Source: Micromonospora ureilytica (GTDB lineage Bacteria; Actinomycetota; Actinomycetes; Mycobacteriales; Micromonosporaceae). From it: 64,000 nt of DNA. Both the position numbers and the translations under genes were made by a program. Below the pieces are notes generated by a model. That model did not search any database and had not been told where the DNA came from. It saw only the letters and a list, made by a program, of their open reading frames with translations. How positions within the stretch are numbered: position 1 is the first letter of the stretch; the number at the start of each line of letters is the position of its first letter. This document shows, piece by piece, positions 22,222 through 30,433 of this stretch. The DNA lies in NCBI RefSeq assembly GCF_015751765.1, contig NZ_JADOTX010000001.1, positions 6,882,001 to 6,946,000 of the forward strand, written 5' to 3'.

Positions 22222-23001
22222 ATGTTCGACACTTACGTGACAATCGTCGGCAATGTGCTGACCACGCCAGAATGGCGACGTACGACCCAGAGCAACACCT
22301 TGGTGGCCAACTTCAAGGTCGCCTCCACCGCCCGCCGACTCGATCGGGACAGCGGTCGGTGGGTCGACGGAAATTCGCTCCGCGTCCGCGTCAACTGCTG
22401 GCGCAAGCTCGCCGAGGGAGTGGCGGCCTCCGTCATGATCGGCGACCCGGTGGTGGTCTGCGGACGGCTCTACACCCGCGACTGGACCGACGACGCCGGT
22501 AACCACCGCACGCTCTACGAACTGGAGGCGGTCGCCGTCGGCCACGACCTGTCCCGAGGTCGAGCCCGGTTCCTGCGCAACCGGCCGAGCATGACAACCA
22601 GCACGGTGGAGGACGCGGAGGCCGAAAGCCGGGTGCACGGCGAGCCCACCGAGCCGGTGCCCGCTGGGCAGGCGCCCGTGCTGCCCGACGACCGTCAGCT
22701 GGACGACGACTTCGAGCTGCCCGACTACGCCGAGCTGCGAACCAGCCCGTTCGGCAACCTCCCGTCGGACGACGACAGCTCCCCGAGCGACGGGGTCCCC
22801 CTGAGTGGGGGAACCTCCCCGGTCGGTGGGGTCTCCTCGGGCCTCGACGACGAGCTGGCCCCTCCGCCCGGGGAGGACGACGACAACGCCGACGCTGACC
22901 TGGACATCGAGTTGGGGCCGGTGCCCGACGAGGGGCAGCCGGAGCCGGCGCAGCCCGGTCGAGGGCGGCGTGGCCGGGGCCGGATCCCGCAGCCAGCCTG
23001 A
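22222..23001 (+). CDS. ssb: Single-stranded DNA-binding protein (paralogue)
   Basis: 259 residues from ATG 22222, with GGAGGG 5 bases upstream. The first 115 residues are the OB fold (MFDTYVTIVGNVLTTPEWRR, then ANFKVAST, VRVNCWRKLAEGVAASVMIG, VVVCGRLYTRDW). The rest is a long disordered, acidic tail with D/E/G/P runs. It ends in a basic GRGRRGRGRIPQPA rather than the acidic DDxPF-type tip that recruits partners in the main bacterial SSB. It is therefore likely the accessory SSB (SsbB-like) rather than the replicative one. A terminator-like hairpin follows. Confidence 0.85.
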   Translation: MFDTYVTIVGNVLTTPEWRRTTQSNTLVANFKVASTARRLDRDSGRWVDGNSLRVRVNCWRKLAEGVAASVMIGDPVVVCGRLYTRDWTDDAGNHRTLYELEAVAVGHDLSRGRARFLRNRPSMTTSTVEDAEAESRVHGEPTEPVPAGQAPVLPDDRQLDDDFELPDYAELRTSPFGNLPSDDDSSPSDGVPLSGGTSPVGGVSSGLDDELAPPPGEDDDNADADLDIELGPVPDEGQPEPAQPGRGRRGRGRIPQPA

Positions 23002-23027
23002 CCGATCGGTGGTGCGGCACGACGGGG

Positions 23028-23062
23028 GCGGGGTGGCGGCGTGACAAGCGTCGTCACCCCGC
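23028..23062 (+). terminator. Terminator hairpin after ssb
   Basis: 14-bp stem (GCGGGGTGGCGGCG against CGTCGTCACCCCGC, with two wobble pairs) around a 7-base loop, 26 bases after the ssb stop. Confidence 0.6.
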
Positions 23063-23176
23063 GTGACGGGCGTCGGACGGCTGGCCCGCCTGTTCGCTCC
23101 GGCGGTTCTCGTTGCCGGTGCGGGACCGTGGGTTGGGCTGGCTCACGGGGTGCTCGTCTAGGCTGGCCGGCCGGAG

Positions 23177-24190
23177 GTGGTGCGGGTGCGACGGACAGCG
23201 CCGATGGCGAACGCGGTGGGGCTGCTGGCCGGGTACGCGCTGGACAGGCTGCTCGGCGACCCCCGCCGGTGGCACCCGGTGGCCGGCTTCGGGCAGGCCG
23301 CAGGCGCGCTGGAGCGCCGCCTCTACCGCCCGGACCGAGCGGCGGGTACGGCATTCACCGCCCTGGCCGTCGGAGGGCCGGTATTGCTCGGGGCGGTCGC
23401 CGCGGCGGCCACCCGGCACCGGCCGGTGACCCGGGCGGTGCTCGTGGCGGCCGGCACGTGGAGCGTGCTGGGCGGCCGCACGCTACGGCACGAGGCGACA
23501 GTCATGGGTCGGACGCTGCGCGACGGCGACCTGCCCGCTGCCCGGCGACGGCTCGGTCACCTCTGCGGGCGGGACCCGTCGACGCTTGACGAGTCGGAGC
23601 TGGCCCGTGCCACAGTCGAGTCGGTCGCGGAGAACACCTCCGATGCGGTCGTCGCTCCGCTGCTCTGGGGTGCGGTCGCCGGCCTGCCCGGGCTGCTGGG
23701 CTACCGCGCGGCCAACACCCTCGACGCGATGGTCGGGCACCGGTCGGCGCGCTACGCGCGGTTCGGTACCCCGGCCGCTCGGCTGGACGACGCGCTCAAC
23801 CTCGTGCCGTCCCGGCTGACCGGTCTGCTCACCATCGCCGTCGCGCCGGTCGCGCACGGGGACCGCCAGCGTGCCTGGCAGGTGTGGCGGCGGGACCGCA
23901 ACGACCACCCGAGCCCCAACGCCGGTCAGTGCGAGGCGGCGATGGCCGGTGCGCTCGGGGTCCGTCTCGGTGGGCGCAACGTCTACTTCGGGCGCTCCGA
24001 GGTCCGGCCGTTCCTCGGCGACGGTCCCCGTCCCGAGGCGCGGCACCTGAAGCGGGCCGCCCGGATCTCCGGCGCGGTCGGGCTGGCCGCCGTCGGGCTG
24101 GCCGCCGCGTATCCGGTGACCCTTGGCCGCTTGGTCGGTGCCGTGAGCAGGCACGCACTGGTCGGGGTGCGGCAGGTGAGCGGGCGGTGA
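23177..24190 (+). CDS. cobD: Adenosylcobinamide-phosphate synthase CobD/CbiB
   Basis: 337 residues; GTG 23177 is the start used, with ATG 23204 as an alternative. This membrane enzyme joins the aminopropanol-phosphate arm to adenosylcobyric acid in B12 synthesis. Motifs: [21 protein letters not shown] at the N-terminus, [69 protein letters not shown]. All are characteristic of CbiB. Hydrophobic helices are at about 9-25, 65-85, 150-170 and 290-320. The TGA overlaps the cobQ GTG, so the pair is an operon. Confidence 0.93.
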   Translation: MVRVRRTAPMANAVGLLAGYALDRLLGDPRRWHPVAGFGQAAGALERRLYRPDRAAGTAFTALAVGGPVLLGAVAAAATRHRPVTRAVLVAAGTWSVLGGRTLRHEATVMGRTLRDGDLPAARRRLGHLCGRDPSTLDESELARATVESVAENTSDAVVAPLLWGAVAGLPGLLGYRAANTLDAMVGHRSARYARFGTPAARLDDALNLVPSRLTGLLTIAVAPVAHGDRQRAWQVWRRDRNDHPSPNAGQCEAAMAGALGVRLGGRNVYFGRSEVRPFLGDGPRPEARHLKRAARISGAVGLAAVGLAAAYPVTLGRLVGAVSRHALVGVRQVSGR

Positions 24191-25728
24191 GCGGCGGGCT
24201 TCTGGTGGCCGGCACGACATCCGATGCTGGCAAGAGCGTGCTCACCGCCGGCATCTGCCGCTGGTTGCATCGGCAGGGCGTGAGGGTGGCGCCGTACAAG
24301 GCGCAGAACATGTCGAACAACTCGGCGGTGGTCGTCGGGCCGGACGGGCGTGGCGGCGAGATCGGACGCGCCCAGGCCATGCAGGCCGCGGCGTGCGGGC
24401 TCGCACCCGACCTGCGGTTCAACCCGGTGCTGCTGAAGCCGGGCAGCGACCTGGCCAGTCAGGTCGTGCTGCTGGGCGAGGCGGTAGACACGATCACCGC
24501 CGGCACCTTCCGGCAGCTACGTCCCCGGCTCGCCGAGACCGCGTACGGCGCACTGGCCGAGCTGCGCGAGACGTACGACGTGGTGATCTGCGAGGGCGCC
24601 GGCAGCCCCGCGGAGATCAACCTGCGGGCCGGCGACTACGTCAACATGGGGCTGGCCCGGCACGCCAACCTGCCCACCATCGTCGTCGGCGACATCGACC
24701 GGGGCGGTGTCTTCGCCTCGATGTTCGGCACCGTGGCACTGCTCGACCCGGCCGACCAGGCGCTGATCGCCGGCTTCGTGATCAACAAGTTCCGGGGCGA
24801 CCTCGGGCTGCTCCAACCAGGTCTGGACATGCTGCGTCAGGTCACCGGCCGCCCCACGTACGGGGTGCTGCCCTGGGCACTGGACCTGTGGCTCGACGCG
24901 GAGGACTCACTCGCCTACGGCCGGGTGCTCGGCCGACCCGCCGCCCCGCACGGCAGCGAATGGCTGGACGTGGCCGTCGTCCGCCTGCCCCGGATCAGCA
25001 ACGCCACCGACGTGGAGGCGCTCGCCACCGAGCCGGGCGTCCGGGTACGCCTCACCATCGAGCCGGCCGAGCTGGCCGCCGCCGACCTGGTCGTCCTGCC
25101 CGGCTCCAAGTCCACCGTCGCGGACCTCGGGTGGCTGCGCGAAACGGGCCTCGCCGACGCGGTGGCCACCCACGTGGCGGCCGGCAAACCCCTGCTTGGC
25201 CTCTGCGGCGGTTTCCAGATGCTGGGCCGCGCCATCCACGACCCTGTGGAGAGTCGGCAGGGCAGCGTGCCGGGGCTCGGTCTGCTGCCCATCGACATCA
25301 CCTTCGATCCGCGCAAAACCGTCCGGCAGTCGGTGGGCACCGGCCACGGCGGCCTCCCGGTGCGCGGCTACGAGATCCACCATGGGTACGTGTCACACGC
25401 CGACCCCGGCCTGACCCCGCTGCTGACCAGCGACGACGGTGTCGGAGAGGGAGCCGTGCTCGGCGCGGTGCACGGCACGCACTGGCACGGGGCGTTCGAG
25501 TCCGACGGGTTCCGCAGGTGGTTCCTCACCGAGGCGGCTCGCCTGGCCGGCCGCAGCGGGTTCCGGGTCGCACCGGACACCAGCTTCGCCGCCGCCCGGG
25601 AACGCTCACTCGACCTGCTCGGCGACCTGGTCGAGGAACACCTGGACACCGATGCCCTCTGGCGTCTCATCGAAGCCGGCCCACCCGCGGGCCTCCCCTT
25701 CATCCCACCCGGCCCGCCACCCTCCTGA
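24187..25728 (+). CDS. cobQ: Cobyric acid synthase CobQ/CbiP
   Basis: 513 residues from GTG 24187, overlapping cobD by 4 bases. It amidates side chains b, d, e and g of adenosylcobyrinic acid diamide, using glutamine and ATP. The N-terminal dethiobiotin-synthetase-type domain has GTTSDAGKS at 9-17, KAQNMSNNS and [11 protein letters not shown]. The C-terminal class-I glutaminase domain has the nucleophile Cys in [11 protein letters not shown] (near 340) and the His in GTHWHGAFE near 430. All catalytic residues are present, unlike the CobB-like gene at 33061. It ends before a repeat-rich 485-bp gap. Confidence 0.95.
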   Translation: MSGGLLVAGTTSDAGKSVLTAGICRWLHRQGVRVAPYKAQNMSNNSAVVVGPDGRGGEIGRAQAMQAAACGLAPDLRFNPVLLKPGSDLASQVVLLGEAVDTITAGTFRQLRPRLAETAYGALAELRETYDVVICEGAGSPAEINLRAGDYVNMGLARHANLPTIVVGDIDRGGVFASMFGTVALLDPADQALIAGFVINKFRGDLGLLQPGLDMLRQVTGRPTYGVLPWALDLWLDAEDSLAYGRVLGRPAAPHGSEWLDVAVVRLPRISNATDVEALATEPGVRVRLTIEPAELAAADLVVLPGSKSTVADLGWLRETGLADAVATHVAAGKPLLGLCGGFQMLGRAIHDPVESRQGSVPGLGLLPIDITFDPRKTVRQSVGTGHGGLPVRGYEIHHGYVSHADPGLTPLLTSDDGVGEGAVLGAVHGTHWHGAFESDGFRRWFLTEAARLAGRSGFRVAPDTSFAAARERSLDLLGDLVEEHLDTDALWRLIEAGPPAGLPFIPPGPPPS

Positions 25729-25840
25729 CCGGCGAACCGTCTCGACCGGCTCACCGTCCCACGTGGAGCGTGCGGGCGGGGCCGTGTCCGGGGCGGTGAG
25801 GTGCGATCTTGAGCCGGGCCTGTCGTGGGCCCCACTACAT

Positions 25841-25927
25841 CCGCGTGATCGTGCTCGATCCTTGTTGTAGGGGCGTCGTCCGTGCGGGGAGGGGCCTGTT
25901 TCCTGGTTCGAGCGTGATCTTGAGCTG
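25841..25927 (+). repeat. 87-bp direct repeat, copy 1
   Basis: Identical to copy 2 at 26097-26183 except for two substitutions near its right end. Begins CCGCGTGATCGTGCTCGATC and ends GATCTTGAGCTG. It contains no coding sense on either strand. Confidence 0.85.
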
Positions 25928-25987
25928 GCGGCGTCAGCCCGTACCGGGTCCACCCGCAGTGGCCGCGCAAAGGGTCCAAGATCTGCG

Positions 25988-26045
25988 CACTTTCAGGGGA
26001 ACTGCTGCCTCAGCCGGTCGCGAGGCAGCAGTTTCCCTGAAAGTG
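25988..26045. repeat. 24-bp inverted repeat
   Basis: Arms 25988-26011 and 26022-26045 pair with one mismatch over 24 bp and a 10-base loop. Each arm opens with CACTTTCAGGG. A stable hairpin between the two 87-bp repeats, convergent with cobQ and the rhodanese gene, and so a possible bidirectional terminator. Confidence 0.8.
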
Positions 26046-26096
26046 GGCGGGGGTCGCTGAGCGAGTTGTGTCGGTGGCGGTCCCGGGTCGCCACTT

Positions 26097-26183
26097 CCGC
26101 GTGATCGTGCTCGATCCTTGTTGTAGGGGCGTCGTCCGTGCGGGGAGGGGCCTGTTTCCTGGTTCGAGTGCGATCTTGAGCTG
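26097..26183 (+). repeat. 87-bp direct repeat, copy 2
   Basis: 256 bp after copy 1, with only two substitutions in 87 bases. Recent duplication or conversion is the simplest explanation. Confidence 0.85.
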
Positions 26184-26213
26184 ACCGCCCACCCGGGGCG
26201 AGGCCGGGGGATA

Positions 26214-26615
26214 TCAGGGGCGGATGTCGGCGGGGCGGTCGGATGTGGGCAGGCCGGCGGCGAGCCAGGCGTCCACGCCACCGATCATGTCGGTGGCCCG
26301 GCGCAGCCCGAGGGTCTGCAGGCTGGCGGCGGCGAGGCTGGAGCTGTAGCCCTGCCGGCACGCCAGCACGATCTCCCGGTCGTACCCGGTGGCTTCCGGG
26401 ATCCGCCAGGCGCTGGCCGGATCGAGGCGCCACTCCAGTACGGTCCGGTCGATGACGACCGCGCCCGGCAGGTCGCCCTGTTCTCGACGCTGTAGTTCGG
26501 TACGGGTGTCGACCAGCAACGCGCCGCCGCGGACCGCCTCTACGGTCTGCTGCGGAGTCAGTCGGTGCAGCCCGGCGCGGGCCTGTTCGAGTAGGGCGTC
26601 TATACCGGGGCTCAT
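26214..26615 (-). CDS. Rhodanese-like sulfurtransferase
   Basis: 133 residues from ATG 26615; the frame extends to 26657 but ATG 26615 gives the usual start MSPGIDALLEQA. It is one rhodanese domain: LLVDTRTELQRREQGDLPGA, then LEWRLDP, and the active-site loop CRQGYSSS with the persulfide-forming Cys. Then comes LRRATDMIGGVDAWLAAGLP. Such proteins move sulfane sulfur for detoxification or cofactor repair. The stop sits close to a repeat region, and it is convergent with cobQ. Confidence 0.85.
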   Translation of the reverse strand: MSPGIDALLEQARAGLHRLTPQQTVEAVRGGALLVDTRTELQRREQGDLPGAVVIDRTVLEWRLDPASAWRIPEATGYDREIVLACRQGYSSSLAAASLQTLGLRRATDMIGGVDAWLAAGLPTSDRPADIRP

Positions 26616-26714
26616 CACGTCTCGGAGCACCACCCGATCATGCCGATTCGGTGGCACGCCCGGCGGGGAACGGGCCGCCCGTCACCCGTCGCCGCACCAA
26701 TTCCCCCGGACGTG

Positions 26715-27461
26715 ATGGTGACCGGCCAGGGCGGTCAGCCGGACGTGTCGGCGTGGCCCACCCTGACCTGCCCGGCAGCGGTGGCGGCATACTTCGGCCA
26801 TGCACCACGCGAGGCTGAGCTGAACCCGGGAACTGGCGGGTCGACCGTCGCGGTTGTCGAGGCGTACGCCGAATTGGCTCGTCGGGTGCTCGCGGGCCCG
26901 GCGCGGTTGGGGCGGACCCGGCTCGTCGCTGTCGACGGGCCGAGCGGCGCGGGTAAGAGCCGGTTCGCCGCGCAGCTCGCGGATGCCCTGGCGGGGCCGC
27001 TCGGCGGCCGACCGCCGGTGGTGCACACCGACGACCTGCTCGACGGGTGGGACGACCAGGTCACCTTCTGGCCCCGGCTCGACGAGTGGGTGCTCGCCCC
27101 GCTGCGCAACGGGGAGCCGGGCGCCTACCGGCGGTACAGCTGGGTCCGGCAGTGCTTTCTGCCCCGGCCGGTTCCGGTTCCGGTGGCTCCGGTGCTGGTG
27201 GTCGAGGGGGTCAGCGCCGCCCGTGCGGTCGTCCGGCCGGAGCTGACGCTTGCCGTGTTCGTCACCGCGCCCGCGTCGCTGCGGCTGGCCCGCGCGGTCG
27301 CCCGGGACGGGCCGGAGATCCTGCCCGAGCTGCGGCGCTGGCACGAGGGGGAGAGGGCGCACTTCACCGTCGACGAGACCGCGAACCACGCCGACCTGTT
27401 GGTGGACGGCGCGCCGACGCTGCCACACGACGCGGACCGGTACTACGTGCGGCTGTGCTGA
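26715..27461 (+). CDS. P-loop uridine-kinase-like protein
   Basis: About 248 residues from ATG 26715; the start is uncertain and a start near 26860 would also fit. Walker A is VDGPSGAGKS near residue 75. It is followed by VVHTDDLLDGWDD, which supplies the catalytic Asp as in uridine/phosphoribulokinase-type enzymes, then RRYSW and LVVEGVSAAR. RLARAVARDGPEILPELRRW resembles a lid region. The protein phosphorylates a small hydroxylated molecule, probably a nucleoside or sugar, but the substrate is not evident. Confidence 0.7.
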   Translation: MVTGQGGQPDVSAWPTLTCPAAVAAYFGHAPREAELNPGTGGSTVAVVEAYAELARRVLAGPARLGRTRLVAVDGPSGAGKSRFAAQLADALAGPLGGRPPVVHTDDLLDGWDDQVTFWPRLDEWVLAPLRNGEPGAYRRYSWVRQCFLPRPVPVPVAPVLVVEGVSAARAVVRPELTLAVFVTAPASLRLARAVARDGPEILPELRRWHEGERAHFTVDETANHADLLVDGAPTLPHDADRYYVRLC

Positions 27462-27528
27462 GCGGGGCATGGACGTCGGCCAGTGACTGCGGCACGATGC
27501 GGGGAGCTACGGCGAACGGGGAGCCACC

Positions 27529-28674
27529 ATGACAGCAGCGGACGCGCCAGCGCGGCGTCGAATCACTCTCACCGGCATCAGCTCACGGGCCTGGGAGCAT
27601 CCGGCCGACCGGGGCGCCCTGGTCGCGCTGCGGGAGCTGCGCGGTTTCGACGACGTGGTACGCGCGTTCTTCGGGATGTGGAACGAGCGGGGTTTCCGGC
27701 TGTCAGTGCTGGCCTCCGGCATCCGGGTCGACCACCGGCAGTACCCGGCGGTGTGGCAGCGCTACACCGAGGCCGCGGCGGCGCTCGACGTGGCCGAGCT
27801 GCCCGAGCTGTACGTGACCCAGTCGCCTTGGCTGGGCGCCGAGGCGGTCGGGCTGGAGCGGCCGTTCATCGTGCTGAACTCCGCGTGCGTGCAGCAACTC
27901 GACGAGGACGAGCTGCGCTGCCTGCTCGGCCACGAGTTGGGGCACGTGGGCAGCGGGCACGCGGTCTACAAGACCATGCTCATGATTCTCACCCGGTGGG
28001 CGGCCAACCTGAGCTGGTTGCCAGTCGGTGCGATAGCGCTGCGGGCCATCATCGCGGCGATGCTGGAGTGGTGGCGCAAGGCGGAGCTTTCCGCCGACCG
28101 GGCCGGCCTGCTCGCCGGGCAGGACCCGGGCGCCGCGCTGCGGTTGCTGATGAAGCTGGCCGGCGGCGGTGATCTGTCCCAGGTCGACACGACGGCCTTC
28201 CTGGAGCAGGCCGCCGAGTACGCCGGTGGGGGCGACCTGCGCGACAGCCTGCACAAGATCCGGATGACGGCATGGAGCACCCACCCGGCGCCGGTGGCGC
28301 GGGCGGCGCAGCTGCGCCAGTGGATCGACTCCGGGGCGTACGGGCGGGTGCTGGCCGGGGACTATCCGCGCCGCGAGGACGATGGCTCGACAAGCGTCTC
28401 GGAGGAGATCAAGGCGGCTGCCGAGTCGTACCGGGAGGAGTTCAGCCGGTCCACCGACCCACTTGTCGGGTTGCTGCGGCGGCTCGGCGACGGCGCGAGC
28501 GACGTCGGCGAGTGGGTGGGCGGCACCGCCGGCCGGGCCCGTTCGTGGATGGACGCGGCCACCGAGGCGGCGGGCCGCGCACACCGCGCCGGCCGGGCCG
28601 CTCCCGGCGCTCGGGCCGGCGGGGACCCCACGGAGAACGGTGACGGTACGGGCTCCGCCGGCACGCCCCGGTAA
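27529..28674 (+). CDS. M48 family metallopeptidase
   Basis: 381 residues from ATG 27529 behind GGGGAG. The zinc site is HELGH in LLGHELGHVGSGHAV, near residues 130-134, and the third ligand is likely the Glu in WRKAELSADRAGLL about 50 residues later. A hydrophobic stretch at about 155-175 could be one membrane helix between them, as in HtpX-like enzymes. The C-terminus is charged and Gly/Ala-rich. Such peptidases handle membrane protein quality. Its stop is followed after a few bases by a leaderless promoter for the next gene. Confidence 0.85.
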   Translation: MTAADAPARRRITLTGISSRAWEHPADRGALVALRELRGFDDVVRAFFGMWNERGFRLSVLASGIRVDHRQYPAVWQRYTEAAAALDVAELPELYVTQSPWLGAEAVGLERPFIVLNSACVQQLDEDELRCLLGHELGHVGSGHAVYKTMLMILTRWAANLSWLPVGAIALRAIIAAMLEWWRKAELSADRAGLLAGQDPGAALRLLMKLAGGGDLSQVDTTAFLEQAAEYAGGGDLRDSLHKIRMTAWSTHPAPVARAAQLRQWIDSGAYGRVLAGDYPRREDDGSTSVSEEIKAAAESYREEFSRSTDPLVGLLRRLGDGASDVGEWVGGTAGRARSWMDAATEAAGRAHRAGRAAPGARAGGDPTENGDGTGSAGTPR

Positions 28675-28695
28675 GGCCGGCATACGATTCCGGCC
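28675..28695 (+). promoter_or_regulatory. Leaderless promoter inside an inverted repeat
   Basis: GGCCGG at 28675-28680 pairs with CCGGCC at 28690-28695, and the 9-base loop holds a TACGAT -10 box (28683-28688). Transcription would start at about 28695, right at ATG 28696. The repeat begins one base after the M48 stop and could be an operator. Confidence 0.45.
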
Positions 28696-30054
28696 ATGAC
28701 CTCACCGATCATGTCCGAGTCCGAGGTGCGGGCCGCCGTCGAGCGGGAGATGCCCGGCGTACGCGCCGACCTGGAGCGGCTCGTCCGCATCCCCGGCATC
28801 GCCTTCGAGGGCTTCGACCACTCGCACGTGGAACGCTCCGCCGAGGCGGTCGCCGAGCTGCTGCGCGGCTGTGGCCTGGACGTCGACATCGTGCGTTCCG
28901 GCGGCCAGCCCGCGGTGATCGGCCGTCGGGCCGCCCCGCCCGGCGCACCCACAGTGCTGCTCTACGCCCACCACGACGTCCAGCCGGTCGGCGACCGGTC
29001 GCTGTGGGAGTCCGACCCGTTCGAGCCGGTGGAGCGGGACGGCCGGCTCTACGCCCGGGGCGCGGCCGACGACAAGGCCGGCATCATGGCGCACGTCGCG
29101 GCGCTGCGCGCGTACGGTGACGCGCTGCCGGTCGGCGTGGTCCTGTTCATCGAGGGCGAGGAGGAGTACGGCTCCGACTCGCTGGAGCAACTGCTTGCCG
29201 AGCACCGCGACGAGATCGCCTCGGATGTCATCGTGATCGCGGACTCCGGCAACTGGGACATCGGCGTACCGGCGTTGACCACCTCGCTGCGGGGCATCGT
29301 GAACTGCTTCGTGGAGGTGCGCACGCTGGACCACGCGGTGCACAGCGGCATGTTCGGCGGCGCCGTGCCGGACGCGCTCACCGCGCTGGTCCGGCTGTTG
29401 GCGACGCTGCACGACGACGCCGGGAACGTGGCAGTGGACGGGCTGGTGGGCCGGGAGGGCGCCGCCGTCGACTACCCGGAGGAGCGGGTCCGGGCCGAGG
29501 CTGGGCTCGCCGACGGCGTGCAGTTCATCGGCACCGGCCGGATCACCGACCGGCTCTGGACCAAGCCGGCGCTGGCCATCCTCGGTGTCGACGCGCCGTC
29601 CACCGGCGAGGCGCCGAACGCCCTGGTTCCGGCCGCGAAGGCGAAGCTCAGCATCCGCCTGGCCCCGGGCGACGACCCCAAGCGGGCGTACGCGGCGGTG
29701 CGCGCGCACCTGGAGCAGCACGCGCCGTGGGGCGCGCAGGTGACTGTCAGCTTCGAACACGACGGTGACCCGTGCGTGATCGACGCGTCCGGGCCGATGT
29801 TCGATGCCGCCCGTTCGGCCTTCCGGACCGCCTGGGACGGCACCGACCCGGTGGACATCGGCGTCGGCGGCTCGATTCCGTTCATCGCCACCTTTCAGGA
29901 GATGTTCCCGAAGGCGGCGATCCTGGTGACCGGCGTGGAGGATCCGCACGCCCGCGCGCACGGCCCGAACGAGAGTCTGCACCTGGGGGAGTTCGCCCGG
30001 GTCTGTCTCGCCGAGGCGCTTCTCCTGCGCAACGTGGCGGCGGTGGGCGGTTAG
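28696..30054 (+). CDS. M20 family dipeptidase
   Basis: 452 residues. M20 metal-ligand motifs: LLYAHHDVQPVG near 94-103, GAADDKAG near 120, EGEEEYGSD near 152, and a final ARAHGPNES His near 430. This is the DapE/CPG2/dipeptidase fold with two zinc ions, for cytosolic peptide hydrolysis or amino-acid salvage. It has no signal peptide. The start ATG 28696 has no ribosome binding site but lies at the expected leaderless transcription start. Confidence 0.9.
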   Translation: MTSPIMSESEVRAAVEREMPGVRADLERLVRIPGIAFEGFDHSHVERSAEAVAELLRGCGLDVDIVRSGGQPAVIGRRAAPPGAPTVLLYAHHDVQPVGDRSLWESDPFEPVERDGRLYARGAADDKAGIMAHVAALRAYGDALPVGVVLFIEGEEEYGSDSLEQLLAEHRDEIASDVIVIADSGNWDIGVPALTTSLRGIVNCFVEVRTLDHAVHSGMFGGAVPDALTALVRLLATLHDDAGNVAVDGLVGREGAAVDYPEERVRAEAGLADGVQFIGTGRITDRLWTKPALAILGVDAPSTGEAPNALVPAAKAKLSIRLAPGDDPKRAYAAVRAHLEQHAPWGAQVTVSFEHDGDPCVIDASGPMFDAARSAFRTAWDGTDPVDIGVGGSIPFIATFQEMFPKAAILVTGVEDPHARAHGPNESLHLGEFARVCLAEALLLRNVAAVGG

Positions 30055-30132
30055 GTTCCAGTGCGGCAACTTTGGGCCCTGATCTGGGGGTTTACGGCGT
30101 GTCGGCCGACCACCTGTTATAGCCTTTCGTAC

Positions 30133-30339
30133 ATGAGTACGAACGAGGTGATGGCCCGGTTGGGGGCCGCTGTCAGCGCGCTGGGAGATGTCGATGTCTC
30201 CGCGTGGTCCGAGGACACGCTCAACGAACAGCTCGGTGAGCTCTCCGCCGCACTGGTCGCCCTCGACTCGGTGCTCTCCCGGGTCGCCGGCGAGGTCCGC
30301 GCCCGAGGGTTGCGCATCGAGGAGCCCGTCTCCGCTTAA
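30133..30339 (+). CDS. Small helical protein (68 aa)
   Basis: ATG 30133 gives 68 residues; the longer in-frame start adds the upstream region and is unlikely. It is one long helix with Leu/Ala heptads (MARLGAAVSALGDVDVSAWS, LNEQLGELSAALVALDSVLSRVAGEV), similar to the N-terminal helical domain found in DUF222/HNH proteins. Function unknown. A strong terminator hairpin follows. Confidence 0.6.
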   Translation: MSTNEVMARLGAAVSALGDVDVSAWSEDTLNEQLGELSAALVALDSVLSRVAGEVRARGLRIEEPVSA

Positions 30340-30379
30340 GGGCCGGAGCCTGTCGTCCGCATGAGCGGGCGGCACCCTG

Positions 30380-30419
30380 CCGACACCGCCCGGGCACGGC
30401 AATGCCCGGGCGGTGTCGG
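30380..30419 (+). terminator. Intrinsic terminator after 30339
   Basis: A perfect 17-bp stem (30380-30396 with 30403-30419; arm CCGACACCGCCCGGGCA) around a 6-base loop, about 40 bases after the small gene and just before the ligase gene. Confidence 0.85.
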
Positions 30420-30433
30420 AGGTGACTGGCAGG

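Larger units (their letters stand above)
25729..26213. other. 485-bp repeat-rich intergenic region
   Basis: No gene is supported. It holds two copies of an 87-bp unit (25841-25927, 26097-26183), a near-perfect 24-bp inverted repeat between them and several GATCTTGAG motifs (25805, 25916, 26172). It separates cobQ (rightward) from the rhodanese gene (leftward), so both end here. Confidence 0.7.

Noticed and set aside
23002..23176. Cobalamin riboswitch upstream of cobD
   Set aside because: The conserved B12-box and the other core segments are not visible; only a terminator hairpin is present there. The other cob genes also lack it.
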